Assembly: GCF_017591425.1 (NCBI RefSeq) | Contig: NW_024466512.1 | Coordinates: forward strand, 21,009,501 to 21,073,500 | Length of the DNA: 64,000 nt | Direction: 5' to 3' | Origin: Ochotona curzoniae | Taxonomy: Eukaryota > Chordata > Mammalia > Lagomorpha > Ochotonidae | Shown here: one piece after another, positions 22,868-34,976 of the stretch | Layout of the letters: each line of letters begins with the position of its first letter | Numbering within the stretch: the stretch's first letter is position 1 | Program-made: the position numbers and the translations under genes | The notes under the pieces: model-generated | Told to the model about the DNA's origin: nothing | Seen by the model: only the letters and a program-made list of their open reading frames with translations | Databases searched by the model: none

Positions 22868-23188
22868 CAAAAAAAAAAAAAACTATTTGAAAAGCAGAGC
22901 TATTGACAGAGGGGAGGGAGAGACAGAGAGATAGATCTATTTGCTGGTTCACTCCCCCAAATGGCCACAACACCTGGGACTATGCCACGCCAAAGCCAGG
23001 AGCCGGGAGCTTCTTCCAGGTCTCCTATGTGGGAGCAGGGCCCAAGAACTTGAGCTATTCTCTACTGCTTCCATAGATGCACTAGCATAATGCGGAATCA
23101 GAAGTGGTGTAACAGGGGCTCCACCTGGCACCCATATAGGATGCTGGGATTGTAGGTGACAGCTTAATCTGTTTTACTAATCTGGTCC
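22868..23188 (-). mobile_element. CSINE inserted in L1
   Basis: A(13)CTATTTGAAAAGCAGAG start. The usual run of T before TTATTTG is replaced by A, an unusual 3' end. It ends TTACTAATCTGGTCCC. Confidence 0.8.
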
Positions 23189-23189
23189 C

Positions 23190-23247
23190 TGTTATGGTAT
23201 TCTTTCATGAGAATACATCACATTTCATTTATTCATTATTTCAGATT
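23190..23247 (-). mobile_element. Old L1 3' UTR, part 2
   Basis: TATGGTATTCTTTCATGAGAATACATCACATTTCATTTATTC continues the antisense L1M order after the SINE. Confidence 0.6.
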
Positions 23248-23249
23248 TT

Positions 23250-23515
23250 TATTTTATTTCTTAAATTTTCTTTTTATTTGAAAGGCAGAGACAGACATCT
23301 TCTGTCTACTGATTTACTCCCCAAACCCCCAAGAGTCACGAGTCAGGCACTCAATCCAGGTCTCTCAGGTGGGTGATAAGGATCCAGATATTTGAGTCAT
23401 CCTTATGCCTCCGCAGGGTATACATTAACAAGAAGTTGGATTAGATGCAGAGCTGGATTCACACTGGGCACTCTGATACAGAATGTGATATTCCAAGTCA
23501 TATCTTGCCCACAAC
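23250..23515 (-). mobile_element. CSINE, shortened
   Basis: CTTTTTATTTGAAAGGCAGAG then a deletion of the GGAGAGAC tract. It ends CATATCTTGCCCAC. Confidence 0.75.
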
Positions 23516-24429
23516 AGCAGATACCTGCCTTTGTATTCTGGTTCTTAAACAGCAGTTTCAAGTTATGATTCTATCATTGTAAGGCTCTTGACTTATAAGA
23601 CTAGCAAAGTCCAAGCTCTATTAAGAGCTGAAAATCATCTTTGCCAGATAACAAGAATGGAACATCTCCTGAAGTGAAAACCCTTACAACACAGAGGCTT
23701 GATTAGCAACGGGAAATTCTAGATAGTCTTTGAATAGAATCCTTTTCCGCCTTTCAAATAATTTATAGCTTAATGTCAGCTAAACTTAGTAACTCCTCCC
23801 ATTTGTTCATGGCAAGGAGATTCTTGGCTGGCTTTTCCTAGTCATTACAGGCCTTCTCATAGATCCCTGAAATACGATGTGGCCATCAAAATGTCAGCAC
23901 TTACCTGCTGCCTACACACACTGGACACATGGTCCAACTCCTAAGTCAGTGACTGATAAATGAGGAAACAAGATCAACTTCAGATCTGATTCAAGAATAG
24001 ACACCTGGCAGTTCCCATGTTCTCAATAACATAAACTAATAACAACAATGACAGCCAACTTCTTGGACACATCAGTAACTATAGGGAGACAGTCCCTCCC
24101 AGAGAACCACAGGGAGTAGGAGCAGCATTGATAAATGGTACCCAAGTGGTGAAACAGTAGTAACTCCAATGATAAAATTCCCATATTCACAAACCTTCAA
24201 TGACTTTCATTTCTAATTGAATTAAGGAGAATAATAGTTTTAAACTGTAAGAAAACAGACATTCATCCATTCATCCAACCTATTTCCTAGCTCATTCCTC
24301 CATTCATCTGTATGTGTGAGATAGAGGAAATGCACAAATAAAAGTATGTATAAAGAAACTGAGATCGAGAGGTTAAATCCTTTGCCCAACACACCTATTT
24401 TTAACAGAAAAAGATACACAAAATAGAAA
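23516..24429. other. Mostly unique, with a MIR scrap
   Basis: Nothing recognised except 24352-24395 (AAGAAACTGAGATCGAGAGG, TTGCCCAACAC), a reverse MIR piece. Confidence 0.5.
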
Positions 24430-24752
24430 GACACAGGTGTTTGGTACAGTAGTTAACACATTCTGCATTCTGCATTCTGTGTGGAGTGCCTGGGTTTGAG
24501 TCCTGTATCTGCTTTGGATCTTAGCTTCTTCCAAGTACATGCCCTGGAGGCACCAGATGGCGGTTTAAGAACTTGAGTCCCTGCCATTCATGTGGGAGAC
24601 TCAGACTGAGTTCTTGGCTCCTGGCTTTTGCCTGACCCAAGCTCCAACTGTGTTTGCAACTGCAACTGTGAGTTGAACCAGCAGATGGAAGATTTTTATC
24701 TGTCATTCTCTGACTTTGAAATAAAATGAAAAGAATAAAAATATTTTAAAAT
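24430..24752 (+). mobile_element. CSINE, 'CCTGGGAGGCAG' subtype
   Basis: Contains an ATTCTGC triplication at 24459-24478 and GCCCTGGAGGCACCAGATGG in the middle. Confidence 0.8.
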
Positions 24753-24837
24753 ATGTAATTTGCACTTTTAGTATATTCAGAGTTTATACAACCAAACATG
24801 ATGATTTTTAAAAATAATGACCCTCTAATATTTGAAT

Positions 24838-25483
24838 ATTTTTGAAATTATTTATTTAAAAGGCAGATAGATACAGAGAGGTGGATGGTTCATTCTCCAA
24901 ATGCCCACAAAAGCTATGGCTGGACTGGGCTGACACCAGGTGCTGGGAATCCAATCCAAGTCTCCAATATGGATAGCAGAAATTCAACCACTTGAGTAAT
25001 CACCATACTCCCCAGGGTCTGCATTAACCAGGATGCTGGTGTCAGGAGTCACAACCAGAAAATGAACTCAGGAACCAGGATATGGGATGTGGGCATCTTT
25101 TTTTTTTTCTTTCTAAATATTTACTTACTTATTTTCATTGGAAAGGCAGGTATACAGAGAGAAGGAGATACAGAGAGAAAGATCTTCCATCTGCAAAATT
25201 ACCTCCTAAGCAGCCACAATGGCCAGAGTTAAGCTGATCCAAAGCCAGGAGCCAGGAGACTCTTCCAGGTCTCATACATGGATGCAGGGTCCCAAGGCTT
25301 TGGGCCATCCTCTATTGCTTTCCCAGACTACAAGCAGGAAACTGGATGGAAGTGGAGCATTTGGGACACAAATTGGCACCCATATGGCATCCTGACAAAT
25401 GCAAGGCAAGGACTTTAGCCACTAATCTATAGTGCCAAGCCTCGGAAGTGGGTATCTTACCTGCTAGGCCAAATGCCTACTCT
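24838..25483 (-). mobile_element. CSINE, old, split by a younger SINE
   Basis: The body is 24838-25096 (AATTATTTATTTAAAAGGCAG). Its head resumes at 25442-25483 (GTGGGTATCTTACCTGCTAGG CC) after the insertion at 25097-25441. Confidence 0.8.
25097..25441 (-). mobile_element. CSINE nested in another CSINE
   Basis: T(12) start, CTATAGTGCCAAGCCTC end; flanked by GTGGGCATCTT and GTGGGTATCTT. Confidence 0.85.
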
Positions 25484-26286
25484 TCAAAACAAAACAAACA
25501 CCAAAATCAACCTCAGGCACTGTCTCTTCATAGCCAAGAAAGAATGATATTTCCCACAGTATCTTCTGACTTAGCCATATATGTATTATAAAAGTATAAA
25601 AGAAAACAAATTGAGGAACAGAGCTTTGCTTGAATTTATAGTTATGTTGTAAAAAAAAAAAAAAAAAAACTAGGAAAAATCTAGTCATTGCTAAACCAAT
25701 GCCCTGTACCAGTCCTCCTCCTCCTCATTCTATCCCTGTTCCACTGCTTTCTGAATTCTGGTGTCATTAGTTATAATCAAGTAATTCACAGCCCAGAAAG
25801 CACCAACTAGTAAACAGGTATTACAAGCTCAGGATTCTTTTTACTATGCAACTTATTTTGATTCAGGTTCTAAGTTCCTATAGAAGGCAATCACTCTTCT
25901 TGATGGAAAGGTCCAAGTTTCACCCAAAAGCCTCTATTTCACTGCTAGAACAACTACAATGCCATGGCATTCTTAACTTTTTATAAGCTCTTTTGTCTTA
26001 CTGCTTGCCTTACTTCTATCACTGTCTAATCCAAGTATTGTGGCTGGCAGGAGGAAACAGCTCTGGAAGCTACAGCTGTTACACAGACCAGCTACTACCT
26101 TCCAAGTACAAGAACCACTTCCAGCCCCTTCTTTGATCAGTTTGCTCAATTCAAATTTCAAATCTAAAATGATGTCAGTGAAAGGAGCCGTGACTTTTGA
26201 TACAACAGTTATTTTGCTGAAGCATAACATCAAGGGCACTGTATATGCAGCCAGGCAAGAAGTCAGTTATGAGGCTTGTGGTTGGC
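25484..26286. other. No recognised feature apart from A(18) at 25652-25669
   Basis: Overlapping frames at 25973-26360 on both strands show no motif. Confidence 0.5.
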
Positions 26287-26607
26287 ATGGTCATGGTAGC
26301 AAGCTAATCCTCCATTTACAAGCACTAAAATCCCATATGTGTGTGAGTTTGTGTCCCTGATGTTCTACTTGCCATCCAGCTCTCTGCTTATGGCCTGGGA
26401 GAGCTGTATAGAATGGCCCAAAGCCTTGGAACCCTGCACCTACATGGGAGACCTGAAGAAGCTCTTGGCTCCTGGCTTTGGATCAGCTCAACTCTGGCCA
26501 TTGCAGCCACTTAGGAAATGAATCAGCAGATGGAAGATCCTTCTCTGTGTCTCTCTTTCTCTCTCTAAATCTGTCTTTCCAATAAAAATAAAGCTTTTTA
26601 AAAAAAT
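26287..26607 (+). mobile_element. CSINE
   Basis: CATGGTCATGGTAGCAAGC head, GAGTTTGTGTCCCTGATGTTC box region, CCAATAAAAATAAAGC tail. Confidence 0.85.
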
Positions 26608-26724
26608 CTCCCTCCCACAAAATATATATATCCTGACTTACAGTTACTCATGTTTATGTCTACCGATTTCACTAATACAGGTGGGAAAAAAGTTTGTTCC
26701 ATTTTTCTTTCAATGAGTTGATAA

Positions 26725-26912
26725 TTCACAGAACTGTCTGCTGGTCCATCCCTCAAATGCCCAACAGCCAAAGCTGGGCCAGCTCAGAGCCAGGAACCTG
26801 CAGTTCAGTCCAGGCAGGTCTTCCACATGGGTGGCGAGGACCCAAGCACTTGACCTTTCAACTCCTGCCTCCAAGGGTGTACATTAGCAGAAAGCTTGAA
26901 TCAGAAGCACAG
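26725..26912 (-). mobile_element. CSINE, truncated
   Basis: CTGGTCCATCCCTCAAATG to AGCACAGCTC; the head is replaced by the next element. Confidence 0.65.
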
Positions 26913-27066
26913 CTCAGGGGCTGGCTTTGTGATACAATGCTTTAAGCTGCTGCCTGAGTTAAAATCTCTATTACAATGAGGATATTGAGCCATATTGGAA
27001 GTGAGCCAACAGATGGCTTATCTTTCTCTCTTCTCTGTACAACTTTGTTTCAAAACAAAATAAAAC
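26913..27066 (+). mobile_element. CSINE with large internal deletion
   Basis: GGGGCTGGCTTTGTGATACA head joins, after about 60 bp, to GTGAGCCAACAGATGG and a TTTCAAAACAAAATAAAA tail. It is head-to-head with the preceding fragment. Confidence 0.65.
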
Positions 27067-27224
27067 CAACTTACAGCAGTAAGTCCAGTCCTCCCAAGGA
27101 GCAGAACAGCAGCTATGATCAGCAAAACATGCTCAAGTCTGGAATCCCAATCATGTCAGTAACTTCTTTTTTTTTTAGGCCTTTATCCTATTTCTATAAA
27201 ATATAATTCTATTTTGAATATTCT

Positions 27225-27518
27225 TATTTTTTAAATGTTTATTAATGTTTATTTATTTGAAGGCTGAGAGGGAAAGTTACCTTCCTTCTGCTGGTTCACT
27301 CCCCAAATGGCTAAAATGCCCAGGGCTGCACCAGTACAAAACCAGGAGCCAAGGGCTTCAACAGGTCTCCTACATGGGTGTCACCCTCCACTGCATTCCC
27401 AGGCATATTAGCAGGAAACTGGAATAGAAATGTAGCAGGGAGAACTCAAACCAGTGTCCACATGAGATGCCGGTACAACAGGCAGCAGCTTTAATAGTTA
27501 TGCCACAGTGCTAGCCCC
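27225..27518 (-). mobile_element. CSINE, old class
   Basis: TTTATTAATGTTTATTTATTTG start; ends GCCACAGTGCTAGCCCC. Confidence 0.82.
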
Positions 27519-27594
27519 TATTTTGAATATTCTAAGGATGATTAATTCTATAATACATAAAAAGTTCCTCACACATAGTATTACTATCACCTAT

Positions 27595-27885
27595 TTTTTT
27601 TTATTTTAAAGAATCATTTATTTTACTTGAAGAATCACAGAGCGAGAGAGGGAGAGATAAAGATCTTCCATCCATTGGTTTACTCCTAATGGCCACAGAG
27701 GTGGACCAATCTGAAGCTGGGAGCCTGAAGCTTCTTCCAGGTCTCCTACATGGTTTCAAGAGCCCATCCAAGGACCTAGGCCATCCTTTAGTGCTTTTTC
27801 AGACCATTAGCAGAGAGCTGGATCAGAATTGGAATAACCAGGACATGACCCAGTGCCCATATGGGATTGCAGCATTGTAGAGAAT
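27595..27885 (-). mobile_element. CSINE, old class
   Basis: AGAATCATTTATTTTACTTG start; GAGCGAGAGAGGGAGAGA tract; head decayed. Confidence 0.75.
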
Positions 27886-27920
27886 TAGCATGCAACACAA
27901 CCATGGTGGCTATATCACCT

Positions 27921-28262
27921 ACTTTTTTAAAGTTCTTAAGTTTTACTTATTATTTGAAAAGCAGAATAACCAAACAAGCAGGGGAGGAGGGAGATATATA
28001 AAGAGATATGGAGGGAAGGAAGGGGAGAATTTTCCATTGGCTGGTTCATTCTCCAAATGGCTAAAACAGTCAGGGCTGGGCCAGACCAGGCAAAAGATAA
28101 GTCAAGAATTCCATCCAGGTCTCTCACATGAGTGTCAAGCCCCAAGCACCGGGCCATCATTCACTGCCTTCCCAGAAGCATTAGCAGGAAGTTAGATCAG
28201 AAGCAGAGCAGCCCAGACTTAGACTAGCAGTAATTTAACCTATTGTGCCATAGTGCTGGCCT
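27921..28262 (-). mobile_element. CSINE, old class
   Basis: AAGTTTTACTTATTATTTG start; ends TGTGCCATAGTGCTGGCC. Third minus-strand copy in a row. Confidence 0.8.
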
Positions 28263-28545
28263 CTATTATCACCTTTCCTGAATAAAGCTAATAAAAAATA
28301 TTGCCAAAGAAAATGACTACTGAATATATAAGTCAGTATTTATTAAGCTGTGGAAAATGTTAGATAGAAATGGTTCAATGGTTTCTTACTATAGAGAGTA
28401 TGTCCCAGCTAAAAGATTTACATGTTTCCTGAAAACAGAAGTAATTCCATTATACAGTACCGTCCATGTGTGGCTAGCTCTATAAAGTACAAAGATAAAC
28501 TCATTAATTTTAATTAATAAATTTACCTTCTGCTTAATTAAAAAA

Positions 28546-28832
28546 ATGAATGGGCATTTGGTACAGCAATTAGGATGCCTATATCCCACATCAGAATACC
28601 TCTGAGTTATGTCTCTGTTTCTGATTATAGTTTCCTGATAATACATACCCTGGGAGGCATCAGGTAATGGCTCAAATGTTTGGGTCCCTGCTGTATGTGT
28701 AGAAGACCCAGGCTAAGTTTCCAGCTCCTGGCCTCCACCTGGCCCAGCCCTGGCTATTGCAGGCAATTGGGGAGTAAACTGGCAGATAGAAGAACCATGT
28801 CTGTCTCTCAAATAATTAACAATAAACAAAGT
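28546..28832 (+). mobile_element. CSINE, 'CCTGGGAGGCAG' subtype
   Basis: GGGCATTTGGTACAGCAATTAGG head and CCCTGGGAGGCATCAGG middle. Confidence 0.82.
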
Positions 28833-29128
28833 TATTTTACTCAAGACTCAAGTGTGGACTCTGTCTTCTCATACAGGACATTCTCTAAGCTTACATATTA
28901 GCAAAGCCTTCAGGATTCAACACCTAGAATGTATTTTTAAAACCTCTGGTTTCAAATTTTTCATTTTAGATTCTTGTATCAATTTCAAAATGGTAGGTAT
29001 TTATTCAAAAAAATGTTTGATAAATGAGAAGAAAAAAGACACACAAAAGGCTTGAGTTCTTTGTCATGTGATGAGTAACTGATTTGTAAAATTTCAAGTG
29101 TTTAGCAAAATAGAATATGTTTCATAAG
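28833..29128. other. No recognised feature
   Basis: AT-rich unique sequence. Confidence 0.4.
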
Positions 29129-29138
29129 GGTTATGAAC

Positions 29139-29468
29139 TGGGCCCAGCATGAGCCCCTGGCAGCTAATTCTCCGCCTTGCATGTGCCAGGATCCCACACC
29201 AGCACCAATTAGTGTCCCAGCTGGTCTACTTCCCATTCAGCTCCCTGCTTCTGACCTGGAAAAGCAGTAGAGGATGGTCCAAAGCCTTGGGAACCTGAAC
29301 TCACATGGGAGACTCTAAAGAGTCTCCTGGCTCCTGGCTTTGAATTGGTTCAGCTCCGGCTGTTGTGACCACAGGGAGTGAACCAGCTGATGGAAGATCT
29401 TTCTGTTTCTCCTTCTCTCTGTAAGTCTGCATTTGCAATAAAAATAAAAATAAATCTTTTTTAAAATA
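29139..29468 (+). mobile_element. Young CSINE
   Basis: GTTATGAACT immediately precedes the head (29129-29138) and recurs just past the A-tail near 29478. Confidence 0.9.
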
Positions 29469-29602
29469 GAAAAAGTGTTATGAACTAAGATCCAAAAGAA
29501 ATTAAATTCTCTGCCTAAGGAATTCAGTGAAATCATTTCTTCCTTTTTTCTTTCTTCTTGTTTGGTCTGAGTGGTAAAACACACAAACAAGAAGGAATAG
29601 GA

Positions 29603-29648
29603 TAGAAATATATATAAAATACATGTAGAAATATATATAAAATACATG
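29603..29648 (+). repeat. Perfect 23-bp tandem duplication
   Basis: Two identical units 29603-29625 and 29626-29648, each TAGAAATATATATAAAAT plus ACATG; a third partial unit follows. Confidence 0.95.
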
Positions 29649-29663
29649 TAGAAGAATCAATTG

Positions 29664-29932
29664 ATTTTTTTTTCTTCTGAAGATCTATTCATTTGAAAGA
29701 GTTATCTTTCCAAAGAGAATCTTCCATCTGCTAGTTTACTCCCTAAATGGTTGCAATGGTCAGGACTGGACCATTCCCTTATCTGAGTCTCACACATATA
29801 AGCTCAAATACTTGGGCTTTCTATCATTGCTTTCCCAGGTGCATTAGCAGGGAGATGGATAGGAAGTAGAGCAGCCAGGACTCTCTATAGCCCACATGAA
29901 AAGCCAGTACCTCACAATTAACCCACTGACAA
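29664..29932 (-). mobile_element. CSINE, truncated
   Basis: AAGATCTATTCATTTGAAAGAG start; the usual purine tract is partly lost. Confidence 0.75.
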
Positions 29933-30017
29933 TGAATGCAGTACTTGTTAACTCGCTACCTCACAAGTGCTGAGTCATTCTGCAAGTTTCTTGGTGCTTT
30001 CTAAAAATGCACTCCTG

Positions 30018-30337
30018 GGCCCGGCACAGTGGCTTAGTGGCTAAAGTCCTCACCTTGAACATGCCAGGATCCTATCTATATCAGTGCCGGATCTAATTCC
30101 AGCAGCCCGACTTCCCATCCAGCTCCCTGCTTGTGGTCCAAAGCCTGGGGACCCTGCACCCACGTGGGAGACCCGGAAGAAGCTCCAGGCTTCTGGCTTC
30201 TAATCGGTGCAGCTCCGGCGTTTGCAGCCACTTGGGGAGTGAACCTTCAGATGGAAGATCTTCCTCTCTGTCTCTCCTCTTCTCTGTATATCTGACTTTG
30301 TAATAAAAAAAAATAAAAATAAATTCTAAAAAAAAAA
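30018..30337 (+). mobile_element. Young CSINE lacking the GGCCTGGGAAAGCAG segment
   Basis: GGGCCCGGCACAGTGGCTTAG head. GCTTGTGGTCCAAAGCC joins directly where about 30 bp is normally present. AAATGCACTCCT and AAATGCATCCCT flank it. Confidence 0.9.
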
Positions 30338-30767
30338 ATGCATCCCTATGGTTAAGAGTATGTATATATATCTAAAAAAAGCTAAAATTCAAAAATGAAA
30401 AAAGAAAAAGTCCACAAAATTGTTGGTAGCAGTAAAATCTACCTAGGAGCAAATAAAAACAAGGGTTCATTTTTCCAGCCCTGCCTCAGCTTAAGTTTCA
30501 TACTTCTAATTTGTGTAAGCTTTATAGTTATATATCATCCAAAAAAACAGAACTAACCCTAGTCCTGGATTTCAGACTTTAAAACTGAGCCTTTTATCTC
30601 TGTCACCTTATAAAAAGACAGGAATCAAATCCCTAAACAATGTTCTAAAAATGAACAGTTAAGGTTAGAAAAGACAAGAAGTCAGGCAAACCATAGCCCA
30701 TTTTTCTTATTTAAGTCAATTACGCAATTTTCTCATAAGATGATACATGGATAAGAAATCAGGTTTG
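30338..30767. other. No recognised feature
   Basis: A-rich unique spacer. Confidence 0.4.
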
Positions 30768-31090
30768 GGCCCTGCACGGTGGCCTAGCGGCTAAAGTCCT
30801 AGCCTTGAATGCACTGGGATCCTATATGGGCACCAAGTCTAATCCCAGCAGCTCTGCTTCCCATCCAGCTCCCTGCTTGTGGCCTGGGAAAACAACCTAG
30901 GATGGTCCAAAGCCTTGAGATCCTGCACCCATGTGGGAGACCTGGAAAAGCTCCTGGCTCCTCGCTTCAGTTCGGTGTAACACCAGCCGTTGTGGTCACT
31001 TGGGGAGTGAATAATCGGACGGAAGATATTTCTGTCTCTCCTTCTCTCTACATATTTGATTTTGCAATAAAAATAAATCTTAAAAAAAAC
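30768..31090 (+). mobile_element. Young CSINE
   Basis: ATCAGGTT occurs on both sides (30756 and 31091); GGGCCCTGCACGGTGGCCTAG head. Confidence 0.9.
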
Positions 31091-31724
31091 ATCAGGTTCT
31101 AATGTTCCCCAATATAAGTTATATGATCTTGGCCAAATCATGACTTCTCTATGCTTCCTCTATAAACACTTCTTTGTGTTTTTTCTTAAACCAAGTCAGC
31201 TAGAAAAAGACTCAGAAATTAAAAACTAAATACTCGTTTTAAAACGTAGGCTGGTCCAAAGATGTATTTTGTTAAGCACATGCTATTATGTTTTACTCAT
31301 TTTATAAAGTAATAAATGAGTTCATTTAGAAAAACTAAAAATAACATTTTACAGCAAATATTATTATATTAAGGAATCTTTGTCCAAAAATGCTTGGGAT
31401 TACAAGTGTCTTGAATTTTAAATTTTGGAATATTTGCAAATATATATTGAGATCTCTTAGCATAGGGCCCCAGTAAGTATGTCTCATGTACACGTTAGCC
31501 TTAAGTTAAATTTATACAATATTCATGACAATTTTGTATGTTAACTGATCTATCACATGAGGTCAGTGGTGGAATCTAGAGTCTAAACTTCAAGTTTTTG
31601 AATCAGGTTTGCTCAACCTGCAACCACTTCTTAAGATTTTAAGTATTCACTTAAGTATACATGTAAATTTAACAGAAAATACTAAACAAATACTTTTGGT
31701 AACAAATAACTTTTTCACCTACTT
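31091..31724. other. No recognised feature
   Basis: AT-rich unique; a possible reverse MIR scrap at 31558-31600 is too short to call. Confidence 0.4.
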
Positions 31725-31950
31725 TGCTTTAAAGGCAAAGAGATTTTCCATACACTGGTTCACTCCCCAAATGTCTGCAACAGCTGGGATGGGCCAGCCA
31801 AAGCTAGGAATCTGGAGCCATCAACTGCTGCCTCTCAGAATGTGCACTGATAGGACACCAGATTGAAAACAGAGCAGGATTCCAGCAAGGCACTCCACCA
31901 TGGGATGCAGGAATCCCAAGTGGAGTCTGAACCACTAAACACTTGCCCCA
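31725..31950 (-). mobile_element. CSINE, truncated and diverged
   Basis: ACACTGGTTCACTCCCCAAATG start; the pyrimidine/purine tract is absent; ends AACACTTGCCCC. Confidence 0.7.
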
Positions 31951-32668
31951 TAAATACATAGCTAACAACTGAACAGTGACAATCCTAACTCAACACAGTT
32001 AATATTCCATTCTAGTCTAATCTGGATCCCTTTTCTCCTTGTTCTACCATTTCTCTTTCAAGGAGATCAATTGCTGGTTAAAATACTAACTAGAAAATTT
32101 TCAAAATTAGATAAACAGACTAGTAAATTCCCACATGCCCCAACCCAGGCAAATCAGTCAATCACTTTTCTTTTTCTTCTTCTTCTTTTTTTTTTCACTA
32201 TTCACTACCAATTGACAATAATGTAGAACAAATATTATACATCGTCATCATTGTCTACATCTTTCACATAACCATAGTATCATTATCATCATCTCTAAAA
32301 CAGTAACATTACTTTAACAGCAAGGCTTTAGTTAGTGCTGAATGTTGCAATTATTCAATTCTGGAAACTGTCACAAGCCTTTAAAAATAGTATGCTGTAT
32401 GAATAAGGATCCAAATAAGGTCCACAATTTGCAACTGTTGATATGTGTGGCATTAACTACTGAACTGAATGTCCTTAGATGGGGGAAGCCTTTCAGAAGC
32501 CTTCCAGTTTGCCACAGTTCATACTACTTACCTATTCTTTTTCATGAAGCTGTCTGCTAGGACTTTTTAGTTGGTCTCTGGATAATCTGAAATCTCTTCT
32601 GGTTCTGAGATAACTCAACTTTTGTAAATAAAACAAATGAGTGGAATTCAGTGCTTTAAAACTGAAAG
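31951..32668. other. No recognised feature
   Basis: Unique, with a CTTCTTCTTCTTTTTTTT run near 32170-32197. Confidence 0.45.
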
Positions 32669-32985
32669 ATTGGGGCCAGCACTGTCCGCTTGCAATCCCA
32701 GGATCCCATTTGGTATGGATGCCAGTGCAATTCCCGGCTGTTCTACTTCCCACCTAGCTGCCTGTTAATGTGTCTGGGAAAGCAGAGAGGACAGCCTAAA
32801 TATTTGGGTGCCTTCTGCCTTCTTATGAGAGACCCAAAAAAGTTGCTGGCTTCTGGCTTCAGCGTGGCGCAGCCCTGGCTATTGCAGCCATCTGGGGAGT
32901 GCACCAGTGGACGGAACACACCTCTCTATCTACTCTACCTTATAATCTCAAATAGATAAAATAATCTTAAAAACAAATAAAAATG
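32669..32985 (+). mobile_element. CSINE, old class with head deletion
   Basis: GGGGCCAGCACTGTCCGC jumps straight to TTGCAATCCCAGGATCCC. The poly-pyrimidine tract is short. Confidence 0.8.
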
Positions 32986-34567
32986 GAAAGACTAAGTAGT
33001 AGCAATACAGTTTTGCTGACTGGGAATTGGGAATAAATTCCAGAAAAAACTACTAGAAGATATGAAAGAAATACCTCTTGGGAATATGGTAAGAGAGAGA
33101 AGGTAGGAATCAGGTGCTCTTATACCATATCCTAACACCTACCATAGAGGATTGCTGTGATACTTAACCGGTATATATGAACGCACCTATAGATAACATA
33201 TCAAGTGTAAGGTATCGTAATAAGCAAAAATTTAAAACTCAGAACAAAAGAGGTTTGCCTGATATTTATGGAACAATTAAATTATCTTCAAGATATATTG
33301 AAATAAGTTCTTGGAATCATTCACTTAAAACTAAAATAATTACTGTAAGATTATAAGACAAACTTGAAGTAGTGTATTTCTGGTTTGGCTGGGCAAAAGA
33401 AAATTGTAGGAAAAAAATCCACACAAAAAATGTAAATATTTTCTTCTTTAAATTACATGTTGCAATATTCCAACATCAAAATATTCATGAGAGATAAATT
33501 GGAGTAACATTCATATGAAATAGAATTTCTAAAATTATTTTCTATGTGTGTGACAGGACAAAAGATTCAAAGATTCTGGAGGAATTTTGAGGCAATTTGG
33601 CCCAAATTTCTTATTTGGGAGAAGAAAACTGAAAGCTGAAGGAGACCCACTGACACTAAGATCCTGGAAAAACTTGTAGAGTCTGGTCTCTGACTCTCTG
33701 CAGAGAGCCCAGTGACAATAGCTGCATGTGGCAGCCAACACGAAGGGTACAAGATGACTCTTGTCAATCATGAGGCGAATGAGACCTGCTGGTTCCCCAG
33801 CTCCCCTTTCACGTGGTCAGTCTTTCAGGCCACGATGCACGTGTAAAGGGATACAGGCAAGGCCCTTCACAGCTTAGAACTTCACCTTCCTGCTTAGGTA
33901 GTGAGTTATTATCTACAATTGAACAAATGCCTAACCCATACTTCCCATTCAGTTGTGTACCATTCGAGCAGAAATGAGAAGCAACACTAACCAGTAATAG
34001 CACTTTCCACTTTCTTCTCAGCTGAAAATGGTAATGTGTTCTATAAAACCCGTTCTACCTCTGCTCCACAGCCAACTAGTAAATAACTTAGAGAAGACAA
34101 TAAAAGTGACCTAATTCCTATTTCAAAGTACAAAGCTAGACTTGGAGTATTAATAGACCTGATGTCAACATTGTCCTCGGCTCCCCTTCTAACATCTTGG
34201 ATCACCTGCTCTTCACACACACTGCTCTGATGCACGCTCTGAGCCAAAGGCTCATTCAGGATGTCTCAAATAAACTAGCTTGTGCATTATACTTACCAGT
34301 AAGAATCAAAAATACTACTACCTACTTTAGTCTGAAATAGTTCATAGTAATAGGAAAAAAAAAAAAAAAGACACTCATAGTATGGAAAAACAGAAAAAGG
34401 CATCACCCAAACACGAAAGGACATGATATAACTAGGAAACTGTATTATCTTATTTTTGTCAAGCAAATGGGCAAAAGATAAGAACAAATAATTCAGGTAA
34501 GGAAAAAAAAATCAAGAGTAAAATACTTGATAAATACTAGCAATTAAAGAAATGTAAAACAACTTGT
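32986..34567. other. SINE-free island
   Basis: Unique. Several short minus-strand frames at 33535-34247 lack motifs, and no repeat family is identified. Confidence 0.5.
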
Positions 34568-34584
34568 AAAAGCATTATTTTATC

Positions 34585-34919
34585 GGGCCCGGCGCGGTGG
34601 CACAAGTGGTTAAAGGTCCTTGCCTTGCACGCCCGGGATCCCATATGGGCGCCGGTTCTAATCCCGGCAGCCCCGCTTCCCTTCCAGCTCCCTGCCTGTG
34701 GCCTGGGAAAGCAGTCGAGGACAGCCCAAAGCTTTGGGACCCTGCACCCGTGTGGGAGACCCGGAAGAGGCTCCTGGCTTCGGATCGGCATAGTATCGGC
34801 CCGTTGCGCTCACTTGGGGAGTGAATCATCGGACGGAAGATCTTCCTCTCTGTCTCTCCTCTCTGTATATCTGCCTTTCCAATGAAAAAATAATAAAAAT
34901 AAATCTTTAAAAAAAAAAA
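34585..34919 (+). mobile_element. Near-intact young CSINE with perfect 17-bp target duplication
   Basis: AAAAGCATTATTTTATC lies at 34568-34584 and 34920-34936. The head GGGCCCGGCGCGGTGGCACA keeps CpGs, and it continues with an A-box-like GTGGTTAAAGG. The B-box-like GGTTCTAATCC is intact. It is probably the most recent insertion in the window. Confidence 0.96.
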
Positions 34920-34976
34920 AAAAGCATTATTTTATCAACAACAACAACAAAAAACCTCAACATAGCATGTAGTACA

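Noticed and set aside
34585..34680. tRNA gene suggested by A- and B-box-like motifs
   Set aside because: The motifs belong to the tRNA-derived head of the SINE; no cloverleaf with an anticodon arm and acceptor pairing is preserved.
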